DNA of 64,000 nt from Myxococcales bacterium (GTDB lineage: Bacteria > Myxococcota_A > Polyangia > Polyangiales > Polyangiaceae): contig JADJKB010000022.1 in NCBI GenBank assembly GCA_016706225.1, forward strand, positions 682,001-746,000, written 5' to 3'. The position numbers were made by a program, and so were the translations under genes. Below are positions 1-7,907 of this stretch, piece by piece; positions within the stretch are counted from its first letter, which is position 1; each line of letters begins with the position of its first letter. The notes under the pieces are model-generated. The model had not been told where the DNA came from. It saw nothing but the letters and a program-made list of their open reading frames with translations, and made no database searches.

Positions 1-305
1 CCAAGGTCGACGTCGCGAAGGCGAGTGATGACGAGCTGCTCGACGCGGCGAAGCGCGGACTCGAACAGCTCTTGGGTGGGCTCGGCACACCGACCCTGAC
101 GCGGATCTTCCGTTACATCGACGCAAATCCCCAGCCGATCGTCGGGCACGGCGCGCGCCTGGCGCGCATCGAGGCGGAGCTCGCCAAGCTTCCGGGCCTC
201 TACGTCGCCGGAGCCGCGTACGATGGCGTGGGGATCCCGGACTGCGTGCGACAGGCACGCGCGGTCGCGCAGCGGGTGATCGACGAACGCCTGGCCACCA
301 GCTGA
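1..305 (+). CDS. hemY: Protoporphyrinogen oxidase, C-terminal part (5' end outside window)
   Basis: Partial gene read from base 3; about 100 residues are visible. The segment GLYVAGAAYDGVGIPDCV matches the conserved C-terminal FAD-binding motif of oxygen-dependent protoporphyrinogen oxidase (usual form G-L-x-x-A-G-x-x-x-x-G-V-G-I-P-D-C). That enzyme oxidises protoporphyrinogen IX to protoporphyrin IX in heme synthesis and is membrane-associated. Earlier residues fit the helical part before that motif (TLTRIFRYIDANPQPIVGH). No start is visible. A related flavin amine oxidase is the main alternative, but the GVGIPDC motif favours HemY. Confidence 0.77.
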   Translation, partial: KVDVAKASDDELLDAAKRGLEQLLGGLGTPTLTRIFRYIDANPQPIVGHGARLARIEAELAKLPGLYVAGAAYDGVGIPDCVRQARAVAQRVIDERLATS

Positions 306-313
306 AAAAGGCG

Positions 314-337
314 CCCGCTCGGCCGCGCGTGAGCGGG
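314..337 (+). terminator. Hairpin downstream of hemY
   Basis: Arms CCCGCTC (314-320) and GAGCGGG (331-337) form a perfect 7-bp GC stem with a 10-nt loop, 9 bases after the stop codon. There is no following T run, so this is a candidate terminator only. Confidence 0.35.
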
Positions 338-368
338 CCGCCGAGCACTGAGTTAAGCTGGCACGACC

Positions 369-1346
369 ATGCCGCGACGAATTTCTCTGGGGGTCGGCTT
401 CCTGGTCGCCTTTGCGACGCTCGGTTTGCCGAGCTGCAGCTCGGATGACGGCACGGGTGTCGCCGAGGGTGGCAAATCCGGCGGCGGCGGCAAGTCGGGT
501 GCGGGCGGCAACGGTGCCGGCTCGGGTGCCGGCGGTAGCGGTGGGCTCAACCTGGGCGGCAGTGGTGGAGGCGGCGCCGGCGATGGCGGCGTCGTCGTAA
601 CCGGGAACGAAGACATCTGCGACGGCATCGACAACGACAACAACGGCATCATCGACGACGTGGACAAGGGCAAGGATGGCATCTGCGACTGCCTGCGCAT
701 CGCAACCCTGGGCGAACCAGGCACCGTCGGACAACCCAATGTCTTCGACGCCTGGCTCGCGGCGCGCAGCACCTACGGCACGACCCAGCTCAAGGATCAA
801 ACGCTCACACCCGAACTGCTCAAACAGTATCAGGTCATCGTCAGTCAGAACGTGAGCAACAACCACAGCTACTCGGCCGCGGAGGTCAGCGCGCTCGAAG
901 CCTGGATCAAGAGCGGCGGCGGGCTGATGACCCTCATCGGCTATGCCGGCCCGAGTGAAATCCAGAACGTGAACAAACTGCTCGCCCCCTACGGCATGAG
1001 CTACGGCCCGGAGCAGATCCTGCAGAAGTCGGGCTCGAACACGATCCCGGTGACCAACTGGGTGCAGCACCCCGTGACGAACGGGGTCTCGAAGATCGGC
1101 GTCGACAACGGCTACCCGGTCAACGGCGCCGGGCTGGTGCTCGCGACGGAGCAGAGCTGGAACCTCTTGCGCGTGCAGGAGGTTGCCGCGGGCAAGGTCG
1201 TGATGTGGGGAGACGAGTGGCTCACCTTCGACAGCGAGTGGAGCGGCCACCCGGAGTACCAGATCGAGCTTTTTTGGGTGAACGCCATCAAGTGGCTGAC
1301 CCCCGCCAACAACTGCCAGGTCCCGATCCCCCCCAGCATCAAGTGA
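369..1346 (+). CDS. Secreted lipoprotein with Gly/Ser linker and class I amidotransferase-like domain
   Basis: 325 residues. A signal peptide ends at the lipobox-like LGLPSC (Cys at about 23). A Gly/Ser/Ala/Asn linker follows to about residue 75, then the Cys/Asp motif DICDGIDNDNNGIIDD, a calcium-loop-like sequence common in myxobacterial MopE-type surface proteins. The rest (about 110-320) reads like a glutamine-amidotransferase-like fold: an alternating pattern around YQVIVSQN, then LEAWIKSGGGLMTLIGY, and a closing GKVVMWGDEWLTF. No catalytic Cys-His pair is obvious, so it may be a binding rather than enzymatic domain. Probably anchored in the outer envelope. It is monocistronic, followed by a tRNA gene. 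Function unknown. Confidence 0.85.
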   Translation: MPRRISLGVGFLVAFATLGLPSCSSDDGTGVAEGGKSGGGGKSGAGGNGAGSGAGGSGGLNLGGSGGGGAGDGGVVVTGNEDICDGIDNDNNGIIDDVDKGKDGICDCLRIATLGEPGTVGQPNVFDAWLAARSTYGTTQLKDQTLTPELLKQYQVIVSQNVSNNHSYSAAEVSALEAWIKSGGGLMTLIGYAGPSEIQNVNKLLAPYGMSYGPEQILQKSGSNTIPVTNWVQHPVTNGVSKIGVDNGYPVNGAGLVLATEQSWNLLRVQEVAAGKVVMWGDEWLTFDSEWSGHPEYQIELFWVNAIKWLTPANNCQVPIPPSIK

Positions 1347-1401
1347 CTCTCGGCGGTTTCCCGGCCCGCCAGCTTTTGCTAAGACTCGCCGGCAAAGCTC
1401 T

Positions 1402-1475
1402 TCCGACGTCGTCCAAAGGCAGGACAAGGGACTTTGAATCCCTGAATCATGGTTCGAATCCATGCGTCGGAACCA
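1402..1475 (+). tRNA. tRNA-Gln (anticodon TTG), CCA encoded
   Basis: A full cloverleaf can be drawn. Acceptor arms TCCGACG / CGTCGGA (7 bp), D arm GTCC-AAAGGCA-GGAC, anticodon arm AGGGA / TCCCT with loop CTTTGAA (anticodon TTG, reading CAA), T arm CATGG / CCATG with loop TTCGAAT, discriminator A and a genomically encoded CCA at 1473-1475. The sequence is on the plus strand between two protein genes. No integrase or att-like duplication of its 3' end was noticed nearby. Confidence 0.95.
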
Positions 1476-1540
1476 ACAGCCTGGCGGCCGTCGTGGGCCC
1501 GCGCCTCGGAACGCTCGGACAGCGCACAATTCGGGAAGTT

Positions 1541-1559
1541 CCCGGGTGAATGACCCGGG
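1541..1559. terminator. Inverted repeat between tRNA-Gln and sigma factor gene
   Basis: CCCGGGT (1541-1547), spacer GAATG, ACCCGGG (1553-1559): a perfect 7-5-7 inverted repeat 65 bases after the tRNA and about 45 before the sigma factor start. It could end the tRNA transcript or act as an operator for the sigma gene. There is no T run to decide. Confidence 0.4.
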
Positions 1560-1601
1560 CATTTCGCCGGAACTGGCGTCGGAATCAGATGTCGCTCCGG
1601 C

Positions 1602-2324
1602 GTGGCAACCTCGCGGATGCGTCTGCCGAGCGACCCGGCAATTCTGCTCGGGAACGCATCGGATGACGACGCCCCGCGCCTTTCCGAGTACCGTGATCAC
1701 GAACTTTGGTGGGACGTGTCCGACGCTGTCGACGAGAGTGAGCTCAAATTCATCGAGCGCCTGCGCCGGCATGACGAGCGTGCGTTCAACGAGTTGGTCT
1801 CAACCTACGAACAACGAGTCTTCCGACTCGTGTTTCGCATGCTTGGACGGCGTGACGAAGCCGAAGACATGGCCCAAGAGGTCTTCGTGCAGGTGTTCAA
1901 GGCGATCGGCACTTTTCGCGGCGACAGCAAGCTGAGCACGTGGGTCTATCGCATTGCGGTGAACCTCTGCAAAAACCGGATCAAGTACCTGGCGCGCCGC
2001 CACGACGACACCAAGCAGGAGCTCGAGCCCGTCGCGGAGCGCGCTCCTTTGAGCGAGGCCAAGGGGGTGACCTTCGGCGACGTGGCGCGACCGGACCACA
2101 TGGTCGAGGGCTACCAGCTCGAAAAGATCGTACACGCCTGCATCGCGGAGCTGGATCCGGACTTCCGCGAGGTTCTGATTCTCGCTGACGTCGAGGACCT
2201 GGCTTACCAAGAGATCGCCGAAATCACGGGGCTGGCGGACGGCACGGTGAAGAGCCGCATCCATCGCGCCCGTGGCATGCTGAAGACCAAGGTGGAGCGC
2301 GCCTTGGGGGAGAAGATTCGATGA
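1602..2324 (+). CDS. RNA polymerase sigma-70 factor, ECF (RpoE-like) subfamily
   Basis: 240 residues from GTG at 1602; an in-frame ATG at 1617 is an equally likely start. After an acidic N-terminal tail of about 45 residues, region 2 is clear (RRHDERAFNELVSTYEQRVF, then GRRDEAEDMAQEVFVQVFKA and the -10-binding STWVYRIAVNLCKNRIK). Region 4 with its helix-turn-helix lies near the C-terminus (YQEIAEITGLADGTVKSRIH). It directs RNA polymerase to a stress or envelope regulon. The next gene starts within its stop codon (ATGA), so the two are co-translated and the partner is probably its regulator. Confidence 0.93.
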   Translation: MATSRMRLPSDPAILLGNASDDDAPRLSEYRDHELWWDVSDAVDESELKFIERLRRHDERAFNELVSTYEQRVFRLVFRMLGRRDEAEDMAQEVFVQVFKAIGTFRGDSKLSTWVYRIAVNLCKNRIKYLARRHDDTKQELEPVAERAPLSEAKGVTFGDVARPDHMVEGYQLEKIVHACIAELDPDFREVLILADVEDLAYQEIAEITGLADGTVKSRIHRARGMLKTKVERALGEKIR

Positions 2325-2770
2325 GCGACCGCGACGAAGACGAGCGGCCGAGCGCGGAAGCGGCGGGCGAAGACGAGCGCGCGGAAGCGGCGGGCGAAGA
2401 CACCAGCGCGCCGGACGCGGCCGAAAACGACGACGAGAGTCCGGAGCTCGACGAGGCGGCCGAATCGAAGCTGCGCGATCTGTTGCGCGGCTCGCTCGGG
2501 GACGCAAAGGAAGAACCGCCGCCGGAGAGCGAGTTCTTGCGCGGTGTGCAGAAGCGCCTCCGCGATCGCAGCGGCGGAAAGTTCTACGACGAGGGCTGGA
2601 GCACCGCGCGGCACCCACCGACCTACACGTATCTGTGGACGAGCGTGCTCATGCTCGCGATCGTGCTGGCCGTGTACGCGACCTTGACCTCGCTGGTGGG
2701 CGAAGCCGCCGAGGTCGAGAATCAGCCCGCGCCCGTGCCGGTTCAGATCATCTTTCCCAAGGACCGCTGA
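2321..2770 (+). CDS. Membrane protein paired with the ECF sigma factor (putative anti-sigma factor)
   Basis: 149 residues, overlapping the sigma gene by ATGA. The first half is highly acidic (runs of E/D with repeats such as AEAAGEDERAEAAGED). Residues about 48-80 form a charged helical segment (SKLRDLLRGSLGDAKEEPP). A single membrane segment lies near residues 102-127 (YLWTSVLMLAIVLAVYATLT), followed by a short C-terminal tail. The layout (cytoplasmic N-terminus, one TM, coupled to an ECF sigma gene) is that of an anti-sigma factor. No HxxxCxxC zinc anti-sigma motif is present, so this is inference from context. Confidence 0.72.
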   Translation: MSDRDEDERPSAEAAGEDERAEAAGEDTSAPDAAENDDESPELDEAAESKLRDLLRGSLGDAKEEPPPESEFLRGVQKRLRDRSGGKFYDEGWSTARHPPTYTYLWTSVLMLAIVLAVYATLTSLVGEAAEVENQPAPVPVQIIFPKDR

Positions 2771-2841
2771 CGCCGGCGCAACGGTTGCGTCGGCTCGTCT
2801 GCTTGACCGCCGCAGATCGGATGACACACTCGGAGAACCGC

Positions 2842-3669
2842 ATGCGTCGCCCTTGCCCGTGCCAGCTGTCTGTCCTTCTGGCGCTCGGCGCGCTCGGATG
2901 CGGCGAGCGTCCACTCGAGCCCCGCGACCCGACACCGGGCGTTCCGCACTACGAGATCCAGTCGTACAACGTGGAGGCAGGCGACCACGACGATCCGAGC
3001 ACCGTCGCCGCCATCGGCAAGAACCACGCGGACATCATCTGTCTGCAAGAGTCGACGCCCGAGTTCGAGACCGTGCTCAGACTGCGCTACGGCGACGAGT
3101 ATCCATACCAGCTCTACCAGCACAACCAGCCCGACCCCGGCGCGGCGGGGCTCGCCGTCTTGTCCAAATTCCCCGTGTCCGACAGCGGTTGGCACCCCGG
3201 ACCCAACGGTTGGCACCCGGCCTGGCACGTGCTCGTCGAGACACCCACGGGCAAGCTGCAAATCTTGAACGTGCACCTGCGCTCGAAGCTCAACGGCGCT
3301 GGCAACGCGGTCAGCTCGTACATTAGCTCGAGCGACGACCACGTGTTCGAGATCAAACAGTTCATCGAGCAGTGCTCGAATGGTCTGCCGACTCTGGTCG
3401 TGGGCGATTTCAACGAAGGCGTGTCCGGCTCCGCCGTCGAGTACCTCGAGGATCGCGGCTACCGAAACGTGTTACCGCTCTACCACCCCGGCCAGCCCAC
3501 GTGGCGCGGCAACTCCATCGCGAATCAGTTCACGGAGACACTGGACCACGTGCTGTTCGACAAGGCCTTCGAACCGCTGAATGCCTGGGTGAGCTACACC
3601 GGCGGCTCCGATCACCTGCCCGTCGTTGCCCACCTCGAAGCGGCGTACGACTGGCAGACCGGCCCCTGA
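2842..3669 (+). CDS. Endonuclease/exonuclease/phosphatase-family lipoprotein
   Basis: 275 residues from ATG 2842; an ATG at 2821 would add seven polar residues before the signal peptide. The signal peptide ends at LGALGC. The EEP fold is recognised by its metal and catalytic motifs in order: YNVE near the start, LQES (metal-binding Glu), VVGDFNEG (Asp and Asn) and, at the end, GSDHLPVVAHL (catalytic His with its Asp). Family members cleave phosphodiester or phosphate esters (DNase I, exonuclease III, sphingomyelinase types). Being an exported lipoprotein, its substrate is probably extracellular nucleic acid or lipid; I cannot tell which. It converges with the next gene, 3 bases apart. Confidence 0.88.
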   Translation: MRRPCPCQLSVLLALGALGCGERPLEPRDPTPGVPHYEIQSYNVEAGDHDDPSTVAAIGKNHADIICLQESTPEFETVLRLRYGDEYPYQLYQHNQPDPGAAGLAVLSKFPVSDSGWHPGPNGWHPAWHVLVETPTGKLQILNVHLRSKLNGAGNAVSSYISSSDDHVFEIKQFIEQCSNGLPTLVVGDFNEGVSGSAVEYLEDRGYRNVLPLYHPGQPTWRGNSIANQFTETLDHVLFDKAFEPLNAWVSYTGGSDHLPVVAHLEAAYDWQTGP

Positions 3670-3672
3670 TAA

Positions 3673-5265
3673 TCAGAAGCCCAGGCCCAGGTTGATGGCG
3701 ATGCGCCGATCCCAGCGCACCTCGTCGAGGGGTGGCATGCGGCTGACGCGGTAAGTCTCCTCGGCGCTGATCCCGATATGAAGCGGCGCACCCGGCGTGG
3801 TGTGGCCGAGCCACAGCGCACCCTCGATGATCTCGTCGGCGTTGTGCACGTCGCGGAGGACCGAGGTCTGCTCGCGATCGAACCCCTCGATGGACTCGTA
3901 GTGCCCGAAGCTCGCCCGCACCCCGAGCTCGGTGCCCTCGTACGCGAGCGACGCCGAGCCAACCGCCGAGCCGCCGTGCGCGTAGTAGTACGAGTGTTTC
4001 TGCAGCACGGACTTGGTGCCCGCCGAGCCATAGCGTTCGATCCAGCGTTCGTACGGCAGGGCATAGATGGCCGCGAAATCCAGGTGCGCTGCGGCGCTGA
4101 CCCGAAACAGGAGCGCGCCATCGGCGATCCAACCGCGGATCGCGGGGCCGGGCAGGTGCGCCACCGCGACACCGTCGCGACGCTGAAGCAACCAGCGGTC
4201 GGTGAAGCGCCCGGCCGTGTTGAGCGCACCAGACCACGCCTGTCCCCGCACACCACCGGGGGCATGCTCGAAGTCCTGGTGGAAGTAGCCGGTGATGTCG
4301 GCGGAGAACCAGATGTCGATGTCTGCCCAGCCGGTGTCATCGAAGGTCATGCGGGTGCGCATGTCCACGAAGTTTCCCTCGCCGAAGCCACGCTCGAAGT
4401 GCCCCGGTCGCAGGAAACCCGGCATGCGAATGAGCTCGCCCGAGAGCACTACGTCGTGGGCCAGCTTGCTCGAACCCCGGTTGTTGTCCACGGCGGCGAG
4501 TCCATAGTCGAGGCCGAACCGGTGCCAGAACGCCGTGGAAAATCCCAGGTTGTCCGCCGGCAGCTCCGGCGGCGGCGGGACGTCGTCCCAGAGATCGTGC
4601 AAGTAGCGCGGAGCACCCAGCGTGTACTTTGCCACCCGAGTCCCCACAGCCGACCTGCGAGGTGCGCTGTTCAGGTAGTCGCCCAGCTGGAAGAACCATT
4701 CTCCCGATGCCCAGGCGCCGAGCGGCGTGAAGAGCAGATCGTTGATGCTGACCTTCTCCAGGATCTCGAGACCCCACTCGAAGAACGCGCTCGACGCCAT
4801 CGAGTAACCAATCGAGGCGTAGGGCCCGAGGCCATTCACTCGTGAGAAGCCGTAGTACGCGCTGCCCGCCGCCGGGTGCAAGACGTGGTTGGTGATGAAG
4901 CGATTGTTGTCGAACGTCAGCGCCTCGAAGGTGAGCAGCCGCTGGTTGAGCGACGGAAAGTCCCAGTCCTCGCGGTTGTCCTCGGCCTTGATCCAGTACC
5001 AGGCCGTGCCAATGGCCAGGATGCCGAGCATCTCGGCGGCGGCGCGCCAGGGATGTGCCTCGTAGCGCTCGGGTGACCAGTCGGAGTAGGTGCGCTCGAA
5101 CGGGCGGACTCGACCGCTGCGATCGATCCACCAGCCTTCGTCTGGACGGATCAGCTCGACGGCCGGAGGTTCGGGCAATTGAGTCTGCGCTAGCGCCGTT
5201 GCCGTTTGCCCGAAGGTCGATCCGAAGATCGACACAGCGACGAGGATGGGTAGGAGGCGAGCCAT
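3673..5265 (-). CDS. DUF3943-type outer-envelope protein
   Basis: 530 residues with a signal peptide (cleavage probably after TATALAQ). A hydrophobic stretch near residue 80 (MLGILAIGTAWYWIKA) is followed by a region typical of the DUF3943 family: FEALTFDNNRFITNHVLHPAAGSAYYGFSR, FFEWGLEILEKVSINDLLFTPLGA. The second half consists of alternating aromatic and polar strands and ends GLGF, as in an outer-membrane barrel. Function is unknown for the family. The gene is convergent with the EEP lipoprotein and stands alone on this strand. Confidence 0.8.
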   Translation of the reverse strand: MARLLPILVAVSIFGSTFGQTATALAQTQLPEPPAVELIRPDEGWWIDRSGRVRPFERTYSDWSPERYEAHPWRAAAEMLGILAIGTAWYWIKAEDNREDWDFPSLNQRLLTFEALTFDNNRFITNHVLHPAAGSAYYGFSRVNGLGPYASIGYSMASSAFFEWGLEILEKVSINDLLFTPLGAWASGEWFFQLGDYLNSAPRRSAVGTRVAKYTLGAPRYLHDLWDDVPPPPELPADNLGFSTAFWHRFGLDYGLAAVDNNRGSSKLAHDVVLSGELIRMPGFLRPGHFERGFGEGNFVDMRTRMTFDDTGWADIDIWFSADITGYFHQDFEHAPGGVRGQAWSGALNTAGRFTDRWLLQRRDGVAVAHLPGPAIRGWIADGALLFRVSAAAHLDFAAIYALPYERWIERYGSAGTKSVLQKHSYYYAHGGSAVGSASLAYEGTELGVRASFGHYESIEGFDREQTSVLRDVHNADEIIEGALWLGHTTPGAPLHIGISAEETYRVSRMPPLDEVRWDRRIAINLGLGF

Positions 5266-5438
5266 GGCGACGCCACGACCCCTCTTGGCTGCATCCGTCG
5301 TGCCACGCAGATCAGCGCAGAGCGCACATTGCTACCAGCAACGCCTGCGCAAGCTCGACGCTCCGGCGCAGGACTGGCGCCAAATCGGGGCCAAATCTCT
5401 CGCTTCGGCCGGCACGTCGTTTGTATCGATCACCGAAA

Positions 5439-6029
5439 ATGCAACGCGTGCCGCGGCGTCAGCTCAGCGCGAGCGCGACCTCGTTGCTCTTGTTTGCGCT
5501 CGCGATGGGCTGTTCGCCCGTTGCCAGTTTCCGCCCAGCGTCGGGCCTGATGTCCGATCGCCGAACCGAGCTCGGGCTCGGCATGGCACAGGTCACCCCG
5601 CGCCCGTACGTCACGGAGCCCTCCGCCAGCGCGAGTCAAGCGTGGATCAGCGGAGCTGCGGGCCGCCGCTTCGACGTCACGGGGATCTATGCGTTCGACG
5701 ATGACGCGGTCGCCGCGGGTGGAGCGCTCCGTTTCACGCCGCTCCGCTTCGATCGCCTCGCCGCAGGTGTGGAGCAGGAGCTTGGTTACGCCTGGTTCGG
5801 GCTCTCGACGCCAATGGCGCTCAGGCTAGTGGACGAGACCTGGCTCTACACCGCGCCCCGGTTGGGCACCTGGGGTTTCGACCTGGCGTTTTTCATCCCC
5901 GTCGGCCTGAGTGTGCGGGTCGTCGATGGGCTGATGTTGCGCGCCGAGTGGCAACGGAGCTGGCAAGACTTCAAGTATTACAACCGCCGCGACCACTACG
6001 GGCTGGCGATAGCCCACCAATTTCCGTGA
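5439..6029 (+). CDS. Hypothetical lipoprotein, small barrel-like domain
   Basis: 196 residues. ATG 5439 is chosen because it gives a standard signal peptide ending in the lipobox LAMGC (Cys about 25); reading could extend upstream without a signal. The mature part has paired aromatic strands (FDVTGIYAFDDD, GGALRFTPLRFDRLAAGVEQ, TWGFDLAFFIPVGLSVR, HYGLAIAHQF) that suggest a small beta-barrel or beta-sandwich. The next gene has the same style, so the pair may act together in the outer envelope. No family recognised. Confidence 0.75.
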   Translation: MQRVPRRQLSASATSLLLFALAMGCSPVASFRPASGLMSDRRTELGLGMAQVTPRPYVTEPSASASQAWISGAAGRRFDVTGIYAFDDDAVAAGGALRFTPLRFDRLAAGVEQELGYAWFGLSTPMALRLVDETWLYTAPRLGTWGFDLAFFIPVGLSVRVVDGLMLRAEWQRSWQDFKYYNRRDHYGLAIAHQFP

Positions 6030-6155
6030 GAACTCGGCTTCGCGCTGCGGCAGCCCAATCACACCTGAGGCGGCATGCGCACGCGCGTGACCGACACACA
6101 CCCCCAAGATTCGTGGACGTTTCGCCTGGCACGCAGGCTGCTAACGTAATCGGCC

Positions 6156-6959
6156 ATGCAGCGAAGCATTGCACTGCCGCTCCTGTTGGTCTTTGGCTCG
6201 GCCTGCACGACCCTGGGGCCAATGCCGGCCATCACCGCGCAGTCCGTGGTGCCGACGCCGAGGACCGGAGTCGAGGCCCAGATCGCGGGGGTACCGGGTT
6301 ATTACCTGTCCGAGTCAGTGCAGGAGAATCCGCGCGGCGCCACGATCGGTCAGGCGGCGGTGATGTTCGAACCGGGTGAGCTGATCGGCGCGCCGGGGCT
6401 CGCGATCGGCGGGCGCTACGTCGGCAAGAAGGACAGCGGCGGCTACCCGGAGCCGATGCTCCGCTATCGCACGGGGCTGGACGACAAACAGGTGTTCTCC
6501 GTCGGCGCCCTCGCCTTCGGTGGTTACGGTCACGGCTCCAACAACGGAGCTTCGTACGAGGCAACCCGGGTTGGTGCCGAGGTTGGTGTGGACGTGCTCA
6601 TGTCGCCGCCCAGCAAGTACCTTGAAGTTCACTTTGCGGGCAGCCTGGGCCTGACCGGTCTCGACGCCAACGGCGACTACTGCCTCGACGCCAACGGGCG
6701 CTTCGGTGTCGACTGCGGCGACCCACCGTTCGTGCTGAGTCACGCCAAGGCGTCGGGTTTCTACTCGTCTGCGTCCGGCGCCATTGCCCTCGACTTCGCC
6801 CGGCGCCTGCACGGCATCATGCACGGCGGGCGCCTGGCGCTGTACGGCGCGGTCGGACGCATGCCGCGCGTCGAGGCGGCCGAACAGAAGGACGGCAAGA
6901 CTTACACGGCCATTGGGCTGTCCATCACCCTGGGCCTCGGCGCCAGCGAGCCCGATTGA
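6156..6959 (+). CDS. Hypothetical barrel-like lipoprotein
   Basis: 267 residues. The signal peptide ends at the lipobox VFGSAC (Cys 17). The mature domain is Gly-rich with regularly spaced beta-strand pairs (GLAIGGRYVGKKD, VFSVGALAFGGYGHG, RVGAEVGVDVLM, GRLALYGAVGRM) and ends in AIGLSITLGLGA, which looks like an outer-membrane or surface barrel. A Cys-Asp hairpin lies at about 170-190 (DYCLDANGRFGVDC). It follows the preceding lipoprotein gene by 126 bases and converges with the phosphatase gene across a palindrome. Function unknown. Confidence 0.78.
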   Translation: MQRSIALPLLLVFGSACTTLGPMPAITAQSVVPTPRTGVEAQIAGVPGYYLSESVQENPRGATIGQAAVMFEPGELIGAPGLAIGGRYVGKKDSGGYPEPMLRYRTGLDDKQVFSVGALAFGGYGHGSNNGASYEATRVGAEVGVDVLMSPPSKYLEVHFAGSLGLTGLDANGDYCLDANGRFGVDCGDPPFVLSHAKASGFYSSASGAIALDFARRLHGIMHGGRLALYGAVGRMPRVEAAEQKDGKTYTAIGLSITLGLGASEPD

Positions 6960-6968
6960 CACGGAAAC

Positions 6969-6984
6969 GAGGCGCGCGCGCCTC
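6969..6984. terminator. Palindrome between convergent genes
   Basis: GAGGCGCGCGCGCCTC is a perfect 16-base palindrome lying 9 bases after one stop codon and 6 bases before the other. Its place suggests a shared bidirectional terminator, though there are no T runs. Confidence 0.45.
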
Positions 6985-6990
6985 CCGGTG

Positions 6991-7764
6991 TCACTCGATC
7001 CAGCGCGCGAGGATGCAGGTGACGTTGTCGGGACCGCCGTTCTCGTTCGCAGCCTCGATCAGCCGACTGGTAGCCGTCGGCAGGTCCGGCGCGTTCAGGA
7101 CGATCTCCTGGATCTTTTCGTCGGTGACCGGGCCCGATAGCCCGTCGGTGCAGAGCAACACGGTGTCTCCGGCGCGGGGCGCCTCGAAGCGCGTGTCGAC
7201 CTTGACGGTGTCTTTCATACCGAGGGCGCGAACGATCACGTTCTTGTGCGGGAAGTTCGCGATCTCTTCCTCGGTGAGGCGCTTCATCTTTTTGTAATCG
7301 TTGAGGAGCGAGTGGTCCTCGGTGAGCGCCTCGATCTTCTCGTCGCGCACGCGATAGATGCGGCTGTCCCCGACGTGCGCGATGTAGATGCCGTCCTCGA
7401 CGGCGAACAGCGCGACCAACGTCGTACCCATGCCGCGCTGTTTGGCGTTGCGCTGGGCCTGCTCGTAGATGCGGAGGTTGCAGAGCTTGATGCCGGTGAC
7501 CAAGCGGTTCTCTTCGTACCCCTTGGTCCGGTCCATCTTGTAGGGCCAGGTGCGCTCGGGGTCGTCCGCTGTCGCTGCAAAGAACTCTTGCAGCGTGTCG
7601 ACGGCCATCTTCGACGCAACCTCACCGGATGCGTGCCCGCCCATGCCGTCGGCAACGACATACAGACCGTACTCCGCGAAGATCGCGAAGTTGTCCTCGT
7701 TATGGTTGCGCTTCCGACCGACATCGGTCTGGCCAGCAACCTCGATGCGCAGGGGCCGACTCAC
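6991..7764 (-). CDS. PP2C-family protein serine/threonine phosphatase
   Basis: 257 residues. All PP2C metal motifs are present in order: RKRNHNEDNF, VVADGMGGHASGE, AHVGDSRIYR, LCTDGLSG and the closing NGGPDNVTCILAR. It removes phosphate from Ser/Thr with two Mn/Mg ions and is cytoplasmic (no signal or TM). Bacterial relatives (PrpC/Stp type) reverse the action of Hanks-type kinases. A kinase-containing regulator lies at 35.3 kb in this window, but no direct link is shown. The gene is separated by 143 bases from the pseudo-protease gene on the same strand. Confidence 0.95.
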   Translation of the reverse strand: MSRPLRIEVAGQTDVGRKRNHNEDNFAIFAEYGLYVVADGMGGHASGEVASKMAVDTLQEFFAATADDPERTWPYKMDRTKGYEENRLVTGIKLCNLRIYEQAQRNAKQRGMGTTLVALFAVEDGIYIAHVGDSRIYRVRDEKIEALTEDHSLLNDYKKMKRLTEEEIANFPHKNVIVRALGMKDTVKVDTRFEAPRAGDTVLLCTDGLSGPVTDEKIQEIVLNAPDLPTATSRLIEAANENGGPDNVTCILARWIE

Positions 7765-7907
7765 AGGTAATTCAGCGGAAGCCTTCTGGGTTTCCGCAAA
7801 ATCCTTTTACCAGCCTGCCAGGGCGCAGCCTAGGGGGGTCGAGCAGGAAGCGTGAGAGAAGCAAAACGCGTCCGAAAAGCGCGCGGTTTTGCCAGTCCCG
7901 CTCTCGA

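Noticed and set aside
1402..1559. tRNA-Gln as an integration site
   Set aside because: No integrase, no duplicated tRNA 3' end and no composition change nearby were seen.
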